In this document: positions 1 through 10,582 of the stretch, piece after piece
Position numbering within the stretch: the first letter of the stretch is position 1
Layout: each line of letters opens with the position of its first letter
Assembly: GCA_015075275.1 (NCBI GenBank)
Contig: JABTUU010000002.1
Span: 1,178,001 to 1,242,000 of the forward strand
From: Anaerolineales bacterium
GTDB taxonomy: Bacteria; Chloroflexota; Anaerolineae; Anaerolineales; Villigracilaceae
DNA length: 64,000 nucleotides
Direction: 5' to 3'
Position numbers and translations under genes: made by a program
The notes under the pieces: model-generated
The model's database searches: none
What the model saw: the letters and a program-made list of their open reading frames with translations, nothing else
What the model was told of the DNA's origin: nothing

Positions 1-1499
1 GGTAATATCTTCGGGGAGAATGTTGTTTGTTACATTGTCCTGAATGTCTAACACGCCCAACACCTTGCCGGTGATGATGATAGGAACCACTGCCTCTGTT
101 TTGGTCTCGGGTAGGAGTTTGTTGGGGACCAGCCTGAGTCTTGCGATGTATCTGAGACTAGAATGGACTCCTTTGTCTCGGCTGCGCGGCCCACAAGACC
201 GCGTCCTTTTGGGAGGCTATGTCCGCGCTTCATCATTTCCGCGCCTGCTTCACCCGTTCCAGCGGTCAACGCCAGATTTTCGCCTGCTTGATCGAATAAA
301 TAAATTTGAGCGTAGTAGTAATTAAAGGCTGTCTGTACTTGATTCACAACGGCATTAGCCAGTTGCTGAGGATCGAGGATGGAGGCAAGATGGCGGCTAA
401 CCTCCGCCGAAGCTGTCAGCGCTTTGGTGCGATCCGCTACGCGTTGTTCCAGCGAACCGATCAAGTCGCGCAGTTGAGCGGTCATACGATTGAAAGCCGT
501 AGCCAGAGCGCCGATCTCATCCTCATTGCTTACGCTCGTCGTCTGAGTTAGATCGCCTTCGCTGATCAGTTGCGCTGTCGCGGCTAATTTGGCGATCGGA
601 TTGGTGATTTGACGAGCGGCGAATACCCCTAAGAATCCCGCTAGGATGATCGCAATTAAGGTTATGACGATCGTAAGGACAATATTTCTAGAAGCCAAAG
701 CTAATGCTTCAGAAGCGGGTTGTTCGGCGAGAATATAGAATGTTTGACCTCCAAATGAAAGCGGTTCAAAAGCCAATGCGACGGAATCCCCGCTTAAGCC
801 GGTCGTAAACGAATTTTTTGCAGGCAGGGTTATTTGCGCTCTTTTCAAGACGAAGGAAGGGTTGGCGTGAGCGACCACAAAACCGTTGCTGTCTATCATG
901 TAAATCGAGCTGCCGCTTGCGCTTGCTTGCGCCATAAAATCCCATACGGATTTGAAACGAAACTTGGCGATCACAACATAATCGAGCTTGCCGTTTCGTA
1001 GGTCGAGCATTGGAATTGAAACGATCATAAACGGTTCGCCTGTGGCTTCATTGAAGAAGACGGGGCTGAAATATGTCTTTTCGGTTTCTTTTGCTTTTTC
1101 AAATTCATCGGAACCAACCTGATTGCCAAATTCTTTGGGCGTGATCACTTTCAAGCGGGAGAGAAGAATTAATTCTCTGCCTTGACCGTTCGTCAGAATG
1201 AGCTCCTCATAAACTGTCTGATTTGAAAACAAGTTAGAAAGAAGGACAGTTTGCTGTTCTCGCGTCGCGTTGGAGAAATCGTTGATATCGGTCAATGAGC
1301 GCAATTCAGATTCGCGGCTTTTGACAAAATTGCTGACTTGTTCCGCTACGCGTTTTGCGATTTCATCTTGAGCCTCCAGAGCGCGAGGGACTTCGGCGCT
1401 ATAGGTTTGCCAGGTTCCGACGGCTCCAACGATCAACAAAGGGATTAATACTAAGGCAATAAAGTAGATTGTTAATCGTGTTTGTAGACTTTTTCTCAT
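1..1499 (-). CDS. dCache-HAMP-GAF membrane sensor, 3' end beyond window, frameshifted
   Basis: Membrane-anchored sensor. Near the N-terminus is a TM helix (about residues 10-30), then an extracellular double-Cache-like region (about 35-270), a second TM (about 275-300), a HAMP linker (ITNPIAKLA ... EGDLTQ) and the start of a cytoplasmic GAF domain. I start it at 1499 because GGAG lies 8 bases upstream of that ATG; an upstream ATG at 1520 has no such site. Near position 130-140 the reading frame breaks: the main frame runs into a non-homologous tail, while the adjacent frame continues as good GAF sequence ([16 protein letters not shown]) to the window edge. This is either a real one-base indel or an assembly error. 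The output domain lies outside the window. It is the last gene seen in a minus-strand signalling block. Confidence 0.8.
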
Positions 1500-1608
1500 G
1501 CGATTGTCTCCAATTCTCAAACTTCAAATCAAGCGATATATTCCGGTCAGTCGCGAGTCTGCAAGTCCTGATCGTCCTCTTCGATCATGGTTTGCAAGAC
1601 ATTGATTG

Positions 1609-2583
1609 TTACCGAACGATTACATTCGCTTGTTTGATAATCTCATCTGAAATTGTGACGCCGTAAGCGGCGGCGGATTTCAGATCAATGTCTAGAAAAT
1701 ACTCGGCGGTTTCTACGGGCATATCCGCCGGCTTTTGTCCTTTCAGAACTCGGTCTACCATATTTGCGCCTTGTTTGGCTTCGCCGGCAATTGACACTGT
1801 GTAATTGGCCACAGGGAAAGGCGAAACGCCAATCTCGCGGTTAGTCGAGAAGATCGGAACGTTGAACTCTTTGGCTCGCTGGCTAAACAATTCCAAGCCG
1901 CCTTCCAGACTCGAAAGCGGTGAAAGCGTGTAAATGATCGTATTCTCCGGCAGAGTATCTACTCGCGCAACCATCTCGTCCGCACTGTGCACTTCGCTTG
2001 GAAGCAACTCAACGCCTAGTTGAGCGATCGTATCCAACATACCGTCGTTGACGATCATCATGGTAATAGAATCGTCTGGGTTGTAGGGCATATACACATG
2101 CTTAGTCTCAGGCGCAATTTTTAACGCCCACTCCAAGCCTTTGGGGGAACGGTCTACGATCTGTACGCCGGTGACATTACCGCCCGGGTTGGAAATGCTT
2201 GCTACAATGCCTTCCTCAAGAGGATTAATGACAGGCGTGAACACAACAGGAACGTCCGTTCCCTCTACAGCCTTCATGGCGGCTTTAGTGGTCATCGTGC
2301 CGATCGTAAAGAAGATATCCACGCTTTGATTCATTAGCCGCTGCGCTTCAGCGTCGAATGCGGCCTGATCGGTCCCGACCTCTGGGTTGTAGAGATAGAC
2401 GATGTTCTCGCCTTCCACATAACCCAACTCGGTCATCGAAACCTTGAAGTGATCAAAGACCGGGCTTAACCAATCAAGTTCAATGATCACCCCCACGGTA
2501 TAAGTCTGAGGTTTTGGCGCGCCGCAACTTGGCAGAACCCAACCTGCGATGAAAAACAAAATAAATAATTTTTTAATTGACAC
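1609..2583 (-). CDS. ABC-type substrate-binding lipoprotein, TrpX/YtlA-like family
   Basis: A 324-residue periplasmic-binding-type protein of the PF04392 family (relatives bind amino acids such as tryptophan or act as sensory binding proteins). The N-terminus is a lipoprotein signal ending in LPSC, so Cys19 is probably lipidated. Typical family motifs follow: an ELGYVEGEN segment, SNPGGNVTG, and a C-terminal AAAYGVTISDEI. No permease or ATPase gene is adjacent; its neighbours are sensor kinases. I infer that it delivers ligand information to one of the Cache or histidine-kinase sensors rather than feeding a transporter. It sits 110 bp downstream of the hybrid kinase gene on the same strand and upstream of the dCache sensor, consistent with co-transcription. 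Confidence 0.8.
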   Translation of the reverse strand: MSIKKLFILFFIAGWVLPSCGAPKPQTYTVGVIIELDWLSPVFDHFKVSMTELGYVEGENIVYLYNPEVGTDQAAFDAEAQRLMNQSVDIFFTIGTMTTKAAMKAVEGTDVPVVFTPVINPLEEGIVASISNPGGNVTGVQIVDRSPKGLEWALKIAPETKHVYMPYNPDDSITMMIVNDGMLDTIAQLGVELLPSEVHSADEMVARVDTLPENTIIYTLSPLSSLEGGLELFSQRAKEFNVPIFSTNREIGVSPFPVANYTVSIAGEAKQGANMVDRVLKGQKPADMPVETAEYFLDIDLKSAAAYGVTISDEIIKQANVIVR

Positions 2584-2694
2584 GACTAACTCCTGTAGGA
2601 AAAACTTTGATGACCTCAGTAATGTAATTTTCTATAAATTCATTAAGCTGATCAATAGAATGCGCGTAGAAAATTGGAGAAATCGCAGCGTCCA

Positions 2695-5019
2695 TTAGCT
2701 CTCGGCAAGCGGCAGGCTAAAGGTGAAGCAAGAGCCTTTACCCGGCTCGCTCTCTACGCTCACGTTTCCGCCAAGGCTTTCGGTAACAGATTTGACGATC
2801 GCTAAACCCAAGCCGTTGCCTTCAATATGATCATGCCCATTATTCCGAACTCGGTAGAATCGGTTAAATAGATTGGGTATGTCTGAGGCTGGTATCCCAT
2901 ACCCGGTATCTTGCACGCGGATATGAATTATGCTGTCGCAACGTTCGGCGGATAGAGTGATCGAACCTTCGCGAGGAGTGTACTTGATCGCGTTTCCGAT
3001 CAGGTTTCGCAACGCTTGTTGTATGTTTAACGCATCGCCTATGACTGTCAAATGCTCATCAACGGGCGTGAGCGTAAGTCGCTGATTTTTTGCCATTGCC
3101 TGCGGTATGAATTCATCCGCTAGTTCCAAAAGCAACGGTGCAATTTCGATCAATTCGCGATTTGACGTCGCGCCAAGATCCATCTTCGCCAACTCAAGCA
3201 TATTTTCCACTAATTGAGTCATGTGGTCGGCGGCATGTTGGATGCGCTCTGTGAATTCAACTTGTGTTTTGCTTAACGAACCCGATTGCTTGATTAATTG
3301 GTTATAGCCTATGATTGAGGTCAGCGGATTTCTCAGATCGTGAGAAGCGGTAGCGATAAGTTCGTCCTTGACCTTGTCGAGCTGTTTGAAATGAGTGATA
3401 TCGTGTAAAACGACGACACAACCGCCTTCGTAAAGAGGAGTCAACGAGGCGGAGAAAATGCGTTGGCCGCGCCAATCAATTTCTCCGGTGACGCGAAGTG
3501 AATTGCCGCTCGTTTGCGTAAGTAAATCGAGCAATGCGTCGTATCCGCTTCCGCGGGCGAGCGGCGAACCTAGTTGCGCCTGATAATCGTCGAATAATTT
3601 TTCCGCGGCGGGATTCATGAGCGCAAGACAATGCGTCGCATCGAATAGAAGAATGGCATCTGCCGCATTTTCCAAAATGGCGGTGAGACGGCTCTCTTCT
3701 CTTGCCACGGTCGCGTAGAGTTGGGCGTTTTCCACTGCGATGCCCGCCTGACTGGCGATCGCTTGGAGCAGAATCTGATGCTCGAAGCCGAAGTAGCCTT
3801 TTCTTTCATGAACCAGGATAAATAAGCCAAGCAAATCATTGCGCCCTAACATAGGGACAATGATCGCCGAATGAGATTGCCCCTTAAGCGCGGGCGCCCA
3901 GCGCGGATCTAATTGCGTATCTTCGACGAGAGTGCATTCCCGATTTCTCTCGACCTGTTTCAGTAACTCGCTGAGCGCTGGTATCTGAGCTTGAGGGTCT
4001 GAAGAGGCGGCAATATGATACTCTTTGTGGATTGGATTCTTTGAATCGAGGATGAATAAGTGTCCTACCAGCGCTCCCAGCGTTTCCACTGTGCGGCGCA
4101 AGACCAGTTCGCTTAATTCATGAATATCGAGGCGGGCGCTTAACTGTCTGCCGATCTCTGGCAGGATGCTCAACTCGCGATTGCGGCGTACGAGCGCATC
4201 TCTAGCTTCTTTGAGGCGCAGTTTAGCGCGGATGCGTGCGAATAACTCGCGGCGATCAAAAGGCTTTATGATGTAATCGTCGGCGCCTAATACTAGCCCT
4301 GCTTGGATATCGCTTAAGTGAGGGCGTGCAGCGGTAATGATAATGACAGGAATATGTCGAGTAATTGGATCATCGCGAATTTCCCTCAAGACTTGAAGAC
4401 CGTCCTTCTCCGGCATGGCTACATCGAGCAAGATCAAATCTGGCATTTCAGTGCGTGTGATCTTCAGCGTTTCTACGCCGTTGGAGGCGGTCACATAACG
4501 AAACCCCTCATTTTGCATGTAACGAGAGAGCAACACGACGTTATCCGGTATATCGTCGGCAATCAGGATCTTGAATGATAGCGGCCCTTCTTCTAACTCT
4601 ATCTTTTTGTATGCGGTCATTCCGTTCATGACCTTGACGATGAGTTGGTTAATGCGCTCTGGGTGAAATGGTTTGATGATTGTTTCCTTGATATTGAGTC
4701 GCCTCGCCGTTTCCTTTAATCCAGGCACCTCATATGCGGTCATCAAAATTGTATGTGCTGGGCGACCGCCAGGATGGTTCTGCATTTTTTCCGCTAGCTC
4801 AAGGCCGGTCATATCGGGCATGACCATATCCGTAACTAGAATGTCTATTGCGTCGGTCGCCGCCAGATCAAGCGCTTGTTTGGCGCTAACAGCGGCAACG
4901 GCTGTGACGCCGTCGCCAAGGCGTGAAATGGCAGCAGCGAGGGTCTGAGCGAGTCCTGGCTGATCATCCACAACGAGGACGCGTATCGCCGAGGCAGCGG
5001 ATGGATGGTTGTCAGTCAC
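2695..5019 (-). CDS. REC-REC-GAF-PAS histidine kinase
   Basis: A soluble 774-residue hybrid kinase. Two receiver domains come first (phospho-acceptor motifs VTDMVMPDMTG and LLDVAMPEKDG), then a GAF domain, a PAS domain, HisKA with the H-box SHDLRNPLTS near residue 560, and a HATPase domain (N-box LIGNAIKYT, G boxes DTGYGIP and GNGLGLAI). A longer reading frame opens at 5136, but I choose the GTG at 5019: GGAG lies 10 bases upstream, and the protein then begins directly before the first receiver. Two N-terminal receivers feeding a kinase suggest that it integrates phosphorylation from upstream kinases such as the 5964-7949 product. No TM segment is visible. Confidence 0.88.
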   Translation of the reverse strand: MTDNHPSAASAIRVLVVDDQPGLAQTLAAAISRLGDGVTAVAAVSAKQALDLAATDAIDILVTDMVMPDMTGLELAEKMQNHPGGRPAHTILMTAYEVPGLKETARRLNIKETIIKPFHPERINQLIVKVMNGMTAYKKIELEEGPLSFKILIADDIPDNVVLLSRYMQNEGFRYVTASNGVETLKITRTEMPDLILLDVAMPEKDGLQVLREIRDDPITRHIPVIIITAARPHLSDIQAGLVLGADDYIIKPFDRRELFARIRAKLRLKEARDALVRRNRELSILPEIGRQLSARLDIHELSELVLRRTVETLGALVGHLFILDSKNPIHKEYHIAASSDPQAQIPALSELLKQVERNRECTLVEDTQLDPRWAPALKGQSHSAIIVPMLGRNDLLGLFILVHERKGYFGFEHQILLQAIASQAGIAVENAQLYATVAREESRLTAILENAADAILLFDATHCLALMNPAAEKLFDDYQAQLGSPLARGSGYDALLDLLTQTSGNSLRVTGEIDWRGQRIFSASLTPLYEGGCVVVLHDITHFKQLDKVKDELIATASHDLRNPLTSIIGYNQLIKQSGSLSKTQVEFTERIQHAADHMTQLVENMLELAKMDLGATSNRELIEIAPLLLELADEFIPQAMAKNQRLTLTPVDEHLTVIGDALNIQQALRNLIGNAIKYTPREGSITLSAERCDSIIHIRVQDTGYGIPASDIPNLFNRFYRVRNNGHDHIEGNGLGLAIVKSVTESLGGNVSVESEPGKGSCFTFSLPLAES

Positions 5020-5163
5020 TGTAAATAATCTCCATAGATTAACAAAGGTTGCCCTTACGCCGCCGTAGAGGCGCATCCGGATGAGAATACGCTGCCAGTT
5101 TAATAAGAAAATCCCATGGCTTGATGAGGATTCCATGGGACTTTTGTGGAAAAACCTACAAAT

Positions 5164-5967
5164 TCAAAGGACGATACGATATCCTTCGCCCCGCACTGTT
5201 AGGAGATGTTGCGGTTGGCTTGCGTCTGTTTCGATTATTTTGCGCAACTCGTGAATGCGCCAGCGAGCAAGATCTCGCGCCTCCATGGTGGTCGCCTCAA
5301 ATCCTTGTGATTCTTTTACCAGATTTATGTTCGAGACGGGTGTGGGAGCGTGCCGAAGTAAAGTGGTTAAGTAATCAAAATTGATCCCCGTTACTGGGAG
5401 ATATTGCCCATTTAGCGTGGCGTGACGTGTATGTAGATCTAAATTAAACGGTCCTTTTTCTAGGAATCGATTCAATTCAACAGGCGGCACAGACGCCAAG
5501 ACGCTTGTCGGGGTGGCATTTGCGCCGTCAATTTGTCTCAGTTCAGTGAGGAGCGATTGCATCTGACTTACAATTTCGAGTCTGCGCTTAGGTTGCTCGA
5601 TTTCAGCAAAAACCTCTTTCACGCGCGCAAGAATAAGCGGCGGCTCGACAGGTTTGATTAGATAATCTCGCGCGCCAAGGCGCACGGCGCGTATCGCAGT
5701 TTCCAACGTTGCATGCGCCGTTATAATTAAGACTGGCAGATCGTCAACTTGCTGATGAATCATTCTTAATAACTCGAACCCGTCCATCTCTGGTAAGTTT
5801 AGGTCTAGGAACGCTAAATCAAATTTACGATTCTTCAAATGATCCAACGCCTGTTTAGCGCCATCGGCAGTTTCGACTTGATATCCCGCGCCTTGTAGGA
5901 TCAGCGACAGCGTTAATCGCAATCCTGCCTCGTCGTCTATAATTAAGATGGCTTTTGGGTAACTCAT
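5164..5967 (-). CDS. Response regulator with winged-helix C-terminus
   Basis: A 267-residue response regulator. The receiver domain occupies residues 1-120 with the acidic pocket (IDDE), phospho-acceptor Asp in FLDLNLPEMDG and the conserved Lys in LIKP. A linker and a C-terminal winged-helix-like region follow; the end, VRGEGYRIVL, matches the wing of OmpR-type regulators, so DNA binding is likely. The start at 5967 overlaps the stop of the upstream histidine kinase as ATGA and has GAGGAG upstream. The two genes are therefore a translationally coupled two-component pair. Confidence 0.88.
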   Translation of the reverse strand: MSYPKAILIIDDEAGLRLTLSLILQGAGYQVETADGAKQALDHLKNRKFDLAFLDLNLPEMDGFELLRMIHQQVDDLPVLIITAHATLETAIRAVRLGARDYLIKPVEPPLILARVKEVFAEIEQPKRRLEIVSQMQSLLTELRQIDGANATPTSVLASVPPVELNRFLEKGPFNLDLHTRHATLNGQYLPVTGINFDYLTTLLRHAPTPVSNINLVKESQGFEATTMEARDLARWRIHELRKIIETDASQPQHLLTVRGEGYRIVL

Positions 5968-7949
5968 ATGATTTCTCCTCTCGAAACAAGCGGAAGCCAA
6001 ATCGTGAAAGCCACTCCTTTTTCGGGGAGATTTTCGACGTTGATCTCTCCGCGGTGCTGGCGTACAATATCGTATGAGATGGATAAGCCCAATCCGGAAC
6101 CGCCTTGTCGTTTTGTAAAGAACGGTTCAAAAAGATGAGGGAGGTCTGCCGCAGGAATTTGCGGGCCCGTATTGCGCACTTCTACGCCGACTCGCTGCCC
6201 CTCTGGGCTGGCGCGAAGATTGATCGTAATTGCGCCCCCGCCTTGCGCTTCAATGGCTTCGATCGCGTTTAAGCAAATGTTCATGAAAACTTGTTTGAGT
6301 CTATCGCTTGCGCCGAATACCTCATATGACCGAACCGGCTCTGAAAGCGCGCATATGATCTTCGCTTTTTCCAGTTGGGAGGCGAGGACTTGCTTAACCT
6401 CGACAAGAAGATTGAATACATTAAGGCGGGTAAAAGCTTTAGAACCAGGGCGGTATGTGTCGCGTAACTGCGCTACCAGATCTGAGATGCGATTGACCTC
6501 CATTGACGCAAGCGTCAAATATTCCTCAGAGGGATCGCCGGGTTTAATCTGATCTTGAAGCAGGAAAAGCGAATTCTTAACGGTTTGGATCGGGTTGTTG
6601 ATCTCGTGAGCGATAACAGCCACCATCTTTCCCAACGCCGATAATTTATCGGCTTGCACTAGTTGAGCGCGCATGGCTTGTTCATTATCTAAAGACTCTC
6701 TTAATTTTGTGAGTAGGTTGACGTTTTTGATGCCGATCGAAGCGTGTTGCGCTATGCCTTCCAGAACAGTGATAATATCGTTAGTGAAAAAATTCGGTTC
6801 ATGGTGACTGGCGTTCAAGAAACCCAAGACCTCTTCGCCCGATTTAAGAGGAATGCCGACATACGATTTTACCCATTCTGAACTTTGTAAGTTTTGCCAC
6901 TCTGGGTCATTAGTTGTATCGAGTTTCAAAACGGATCTTCCGCTTGCAATCATCTTTTTGAACGTGGGCCAAGAAAGCGGAAATTGAAAACCCAACAGAT
7001 TGCGCTCGATCTGCTCTAAGCCTTCGTACCCAATGCGGCGGATGATATAGGTGTGCTCCCCTTTGATAAGCATGATATTGATAGCGCGGCAGGGAATTAA
7101 TCGGCGTGTTTGCTTGAGGATTTGATCGAGGACTTCTTCCTGATTTAAGGTCGAATTGATCACCAGTGCGGTAGACAATAGGCTCGCGAGGCGTTGATTA
7201 GTAATATCTAGGTCTTTGGTCCGTTGAACAACGCGCGCTTCAAGGCTGGCATAAAGCCGCGCATTCTCGATGGCTTTTGCCGTCTGATTCGTCAGTGAGA
7301 ATAGCAGCTGTTCGTGTTCGGCGGTAAATGCATCCGACCGATAAGACTGAACCGATATCATTCCAATATAACCGCCCGTTCCGCTCGGTAAAGGAATTGC
7401 TATAACCGATCTTGGACTTTTCCCTGTATTGCTTAAAGGGGGAGCGCTGATTATACGGGGGTGCGATTCGTCCCATTGATTGACGCGCAGGTTCTTCCCA
7501 GAGCGGATAATATATTCCGCGAGACTTGTGCTTACTGCGTCGTGCCGGACCGGATAACGCTTGCCGTCATCCCAAATGTATGAGTTTACGATCTCTGGGT
7601 TTTCCTCATCCAGTAAGACGATCGTAAACGAATCGCAGGATGTCAGTTTTCTTGCGGCGATATAGATCTTTACAAACATCGCGTCCAATTCAAACGTGGT
7701 TAACGCCGTCTGGCTGATCGCGTTGAGGGTCGCCATATTCTCAGCGTGTTGCGCGATCTTCACTTCTGCCTGCTCGCGCGCCGTGGCAGCTTCCATTGCG
7801 TTGCGCTCAAGCGTTGTGCGATCCGCATCGAATTGCCAGTATGCGTCGTTGATCGTTCGTACGAGATCGGATTGCCCTTGTAAGGTCGGTTTCGGCTCGC
7901 CGGTAAATTGTTGAAGTTGTTGTTTTAACAGGTTGTGCAGTTCGTTCAT
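5964..7949 (-). CDS. GAF-containing histidine kinase
   Basis: A 661-residue cytoplasmic sensor kinase with an N-terminal helical segment, two GAF domains (about 85-250 and 265-420), a HisKA domain with H-box VIAHEINNPIQT (phospho-acceptor His near residue 448), and a HATPase domain with the N-box NICLNAIEAI and G-boxes ending GGSGLGLSI. No TM segment is seen. GGAG precedes the ATG at 7949. Its stop overlaps the start of the response regulator, so that regulator is its probable partner. Confidence 0.88.
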   Translation of the reverse strand: MNELHNLLKQQLQQFTGEPKPTLQGQSDLVRTINDAYWQFDADRTTLERNAMEAATAREQAEVKIAQHAENMATLNAISQTALTTFELDAMFVKIYIAARKLTSCDSFTIVLLDEENPEIVNSYIWDDGKRYPVRHDAVSTSLAEYIIRSGKNLRVNQWDESHPRIISAPPLSNTGKSPRSVIAIPLPSGTGGYIGMISVQSYRSDAFTAEHEQLLFSLTNQTAKAIENARLYASLEARVVQRTKDLDITNQRLASLLSTALVINSTLNQEEVLDQILKQTRRLIPCRAINIMLIKGEHTYIIRRIGYEGLEQIERNLLGFQFPLSWPTFKKMIASGRSVLKLDTTNDPEWQNLQSSEWVKSYVGIPLKSGEEVLGFLNASHHEPNFFTNDIITVLEGIAQHASIGIKNVNLLTKLRESLDNEQAMRAQLVQADKLSALGKMVAVIAHEINNPIQTVKNSLFLLQDQIKPGDPSEEYLTLASMEVNRISDLVAQLRDTYRPGSKAFTRLNVFNLLVEVKQVLASQLEKAKIICALSEPVRSYEVFGASDRLKQVFMNICLNAIEAIEAQGGGAITINLRASPEGQRVGVEVRNTGPQIPAADLPHLFEPFFTKRQGGSGLGLSISYDIVRQHRGEINVENLPEKGVAFTIWLPLVSRGEII

Positions 7950-8092
7950 TACATCTCCGTTGAAAACGACGCTGGTTATAACCGGGCGTCAGTCATCCAG
8001 CGCGGCGCTTTTCCATTAAGTGCACGAGAGCTTTAAATTCTAATTGCGCGCAGGCATTCGCGCATGACAGATTCATTGTTGAACGATGCCTG

Positions 8093-9712
8093 TTAGGGCA
8101 GCGAGAACGGCGTGATGTAATGGACGGGGATGGGCGCGAAGAGCTCTATCCAACGACTTGGAACCCAGCCGGTCAAGACGACGTCGTCTTCCGTCAGCCA
8201 TGAAATTTGGATCCACGCACCGTACGCGGCAAGGACGGTCACTGGTGTGCCGCGCTTCAGAACGATCCAGTTCTTCTGCGCATCGCCCGGCGAATCGCTA
8301 ACCCAGACATTTCCCGCGGTGACCCCTTGCGCTGGCATGGGTGTTGCAGTTGGAGTGAAGGTGTGCGTGAGCGTAGGGGTATGAGAGAGAGTAGGAGTGT
8401 GCGAGGAGGTAGAGGTGGGCGTGGGCGCTGGCGTGCCGGTGGACGTCAGCGTGGGTGTTGGCGCGCTAGTTGAGGTTAACGTGTTGGCGGCGACGGGCGT
8501 GAAAGTTTGCGTGGAATTGGAAGGTGGGAACGCGATAGGATATAGGGCAATCGTGAATTGTAGATAAAAACAAGCTAACGCGACCAGTAAGACGGCGCCT
8601 ATGCTCGCAAAAATGTACCCGAGTTTTTGTTTGCCCGTTAATGCGCGGAGAGGTTGATTGCCGGCAAGGATCAAGACCAACTCCGCTAGCCCCGGTTGCA
8701 GGTTGGGGAGAAGCGCCGAGTCGCCGCTGTAGTCGCGCAGGCTGTTGGCGAAGCGCACGTGTAAATTGGAAACGTAAGCGCGCAACGCCGCATGGAAACC
8801 TTCTGTTTCTACGCCCTTGATCACGACTGCGGCATAAGCGTACTTTCCGCTTTCGATGATGATGGTCAGGTTGCCATATTCAATTTGATCCAGTCCTCCG
8901 CTCGCGTCCCGATCTTTGATGAACGCGTCATTCACGAAATCGCGGATGGCGGTCAGCATGGCGCCGATTAGATCTGAATCTTGAACGTGTTTACTGCCGG
9001 GGTGGCTGTGTGCCAGCAGTAATCCTGATCCGCGCTGAACAAGAAAAATTTCTTTTAGCTCGAATGGTAAAGCGTTCCGCAGCGCCAATTCGGCGTCTGA
9101 AACCCCCTTTAGCCGCGCCCACATACGGTTGAAAAAACTGCTTGGACCGAAAGCGCTTTTCAAGCGCTTATCCAGATTGCGCTGAAATTCCTTGGCAAAC
9201 TCGGAGATCGCGCGTTGCACCGTTTCTCCAATAATGGGATATAGCGCGTCCACGATGTCTTGACGCGAATCGCGGATCTGTACACGGATTGCCTCGCCCA
9301 TGATGGGACCGATCGCTTCCGCCATTTCATCCGGCGAATCGTGGATTGTACGCCGCACCAGACTCGTCATCACAGGATTTAACCGCTCAACGATCCCTTC
9401 TGCGTCTTGCTGCGCTTTGCGCTGAAGCAATTCCATATCTTTGCGCAAATCGGCGGATTGAGATTCGAAATCAATAGATTGGTCGCCTAGACCTCGAATT
9501 CGCTCTTGCGCCGCTCGCAATTGGGCAAGCGCATCGTTCACTTGCGCGTCGAACGTTTGACTTTTAGATTGATTTTGAAGTCGAAATTCGTCGAATTGTC
9601 GTTCTAACGCCTCCAGCCGGCCGAGGTCCTGATTTAACAGTATCGAACGAAGCGAGGCGATCAGTTCTTGAGATTCCGCATCGTGCGGATCAGGTGAAGG
9701 CGGCGCGTTCAT
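8093..9712 (-). CDS. Membrane protein: coiled coil, roadblock-like region, TM, SH3b tail
   Basis: 539 residues. Residues 1-110 are predicted coiled coil. Residues about 190-350 contain a conserved block (SFFNRMWARLKGVSDAELALR, then EIFLVQRGSGLLLAHS) that I have seen in cyanobacterial and Chloroflexota proteins sometimes labelled OmpA-like; its pattern is reminiscent of roadblock/LC7 regulators of small GTPases, but this is weak inference. One TM helix follows near 375-397, then a long Thr/Ser/Pro linker and a C-terminal SH3b-like domain (about 475-530, ending GWVPSRWIELF) that could contact the cell wall. A Ras-like GTPase lies nearby across an IS element. No good ribosome binding site is visible at the chosen start, so the start is uncertain. 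Confidence 0.6.
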   Translation of the reverse strand: MNAPPSPDPHDAESQELIASLRSILLNQDLGRLEALERQFDEFRLQNQSKSQTFDAQVNDALAQLRAAQERIRGLGDQSIDFESQSADLRKDMELLQRKAQQDAEGIVERLNPVMTSLVRRTIHDSPDEMAEAIGPIMGEAIRVQIRDSRQDIVDALYPIIGETVQRAISEFAKEFQRNLDKRLKSAFGPSSFFNRMWARLKGVSDAELALRNALPFELKEIFLVQRGSGLLLAHSHPGSKHVQDSDLIGAMLTAIRDFVNDAFIKDRDASGGLDQIEYGNLTIIIESGKYAYAAVVIKGVETEGFHAALRAYVSNLHVRFANSLRDYSGDSALLPNLQPGLAELVLILAGNQPLRALTGKQKLGYIFASIGAVLLVALACFYLQFTIALYPIAFPPSNSTQTFTPVAANTLTSTSAPTPTLTSTGTPAPTPTSTSSHTPTLSHTPTLTHTFTPTATPMPAQGVTAGNVWVSDSPGDAQKNWIVLKRGTPVTVLAAYGAWIQISWLTEDDVVLTGWVPSRWIELFAPIPVHYITPFSLP

Positions 9713-9786
9713 ATTTTGAGCGACTTAACAACATGCGGTGCGTATGGATGCATCGCATGGCTGGGATGGACGAACATCGATTCCCG

Positions 9787-10497
9787 CTATGATACAGAAT
9801 CCTCGCCTTGGAGTTGCTGGGCGAGTTCAACCAGCAGTTGCATCATCTCGCGTCGCGAAACCTTTTGATTGCCAAGCGTCTTACCGAGGACGATCAGTTC
9901 ATTTCGAAGCGCGTCGTTGTGTTGAGAAGTTTCTTGTTGTAGACGTGTAATGCGTTCGCCTTGCTCCGAATTCAATATTTCGATCTGTGCGGAAATCTCC
10001 TGCCGAGCTTTCTTCCAATCGACATTGGAAGCGTTCGCCAGTGAATCGATTCGTTCGGAAAGCATACGCTGGACGGAACGCAGTTTCTCAGTCTGATCTT
10101 TTTCCTGCGCGTCAATGTGTTCAACGAGCGACTGTTTGGCAGATTGCAACTCCGTCGTTTGTTTCGCCGTCTGCCGATCATGATGATCGAGCGCTTCCTT
10201 GCGCAGAGCCTCAAACTGCGCGGCGAATGATTTGCCCAACTCTGCAATCCGCGTCTCCACTAGATCGGTCAACCCCGTTTGTACAACTTCGATCCGGGTC
10301 TCCAGTTGGGCGAGACGCCGATCGATCGCTTTTGTTTGCTTGCCAAAGAGCAGATCACGCACCCGCTCCAATTCGCCCGTTATCGCAGAGTCTACAGGAA
10401 ACAGGGCGGCTTGGTCTTGAAACGTCATGTTATCTTCAACGACAATAGCGGGCGAATCCCCTTCGACTTCTATTGTTTGCTGCTCTTTATTGGGCAT
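9787..10497 (-). CDS. Coiled-coil protein of unknown function
   Basis: A 236-residue, highly charged, Gln- and Glu-rich protein that should form an almost continuous coiled coil from about residue 40 to 225. There is no signal peptide, TM helix or recognisable catalytic motif. AGGAG lies six bases before the ATG at 10497. It is directly upstream of, and on the same strand as, the roadblock/SH3b membrane protein, whose N-terminus is also coiled coil; a physical pairing is plausible but unproven. An IS1 element has inserted about 50 bp upstream of it and may have altered its promoter. Confidence 0.65.
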   Translation of the reverse strand: MPNKEQQTIEVEGDSPAIVVEDNMTFQDQAALFPVDSAITGELERVRDLLFGKQTKAIDRRLAQLETRIEVVQTGLTDLVETRIAELGKSFAAQFEALRKEALDHHDRQTAKQTTELQSAKQSLVEHIDAQEKDQTEKLRSVQRMLSERIDSLANASNVDWKKARQEISAQIEILNSEQGERITRLQQETSQHNDALRNELIVLGKTLGNQKVSRREMMQLLVELAQQLQGEDSVS

Positions 10498-10582
10498 GCC
10501 GCTCTCCTAGAATTGAACAGGTTGAGATTTGCGCTAATCAAGCGTATTCGGGAGTATCCAAGATAGGAAGTAAAATAGGGAG

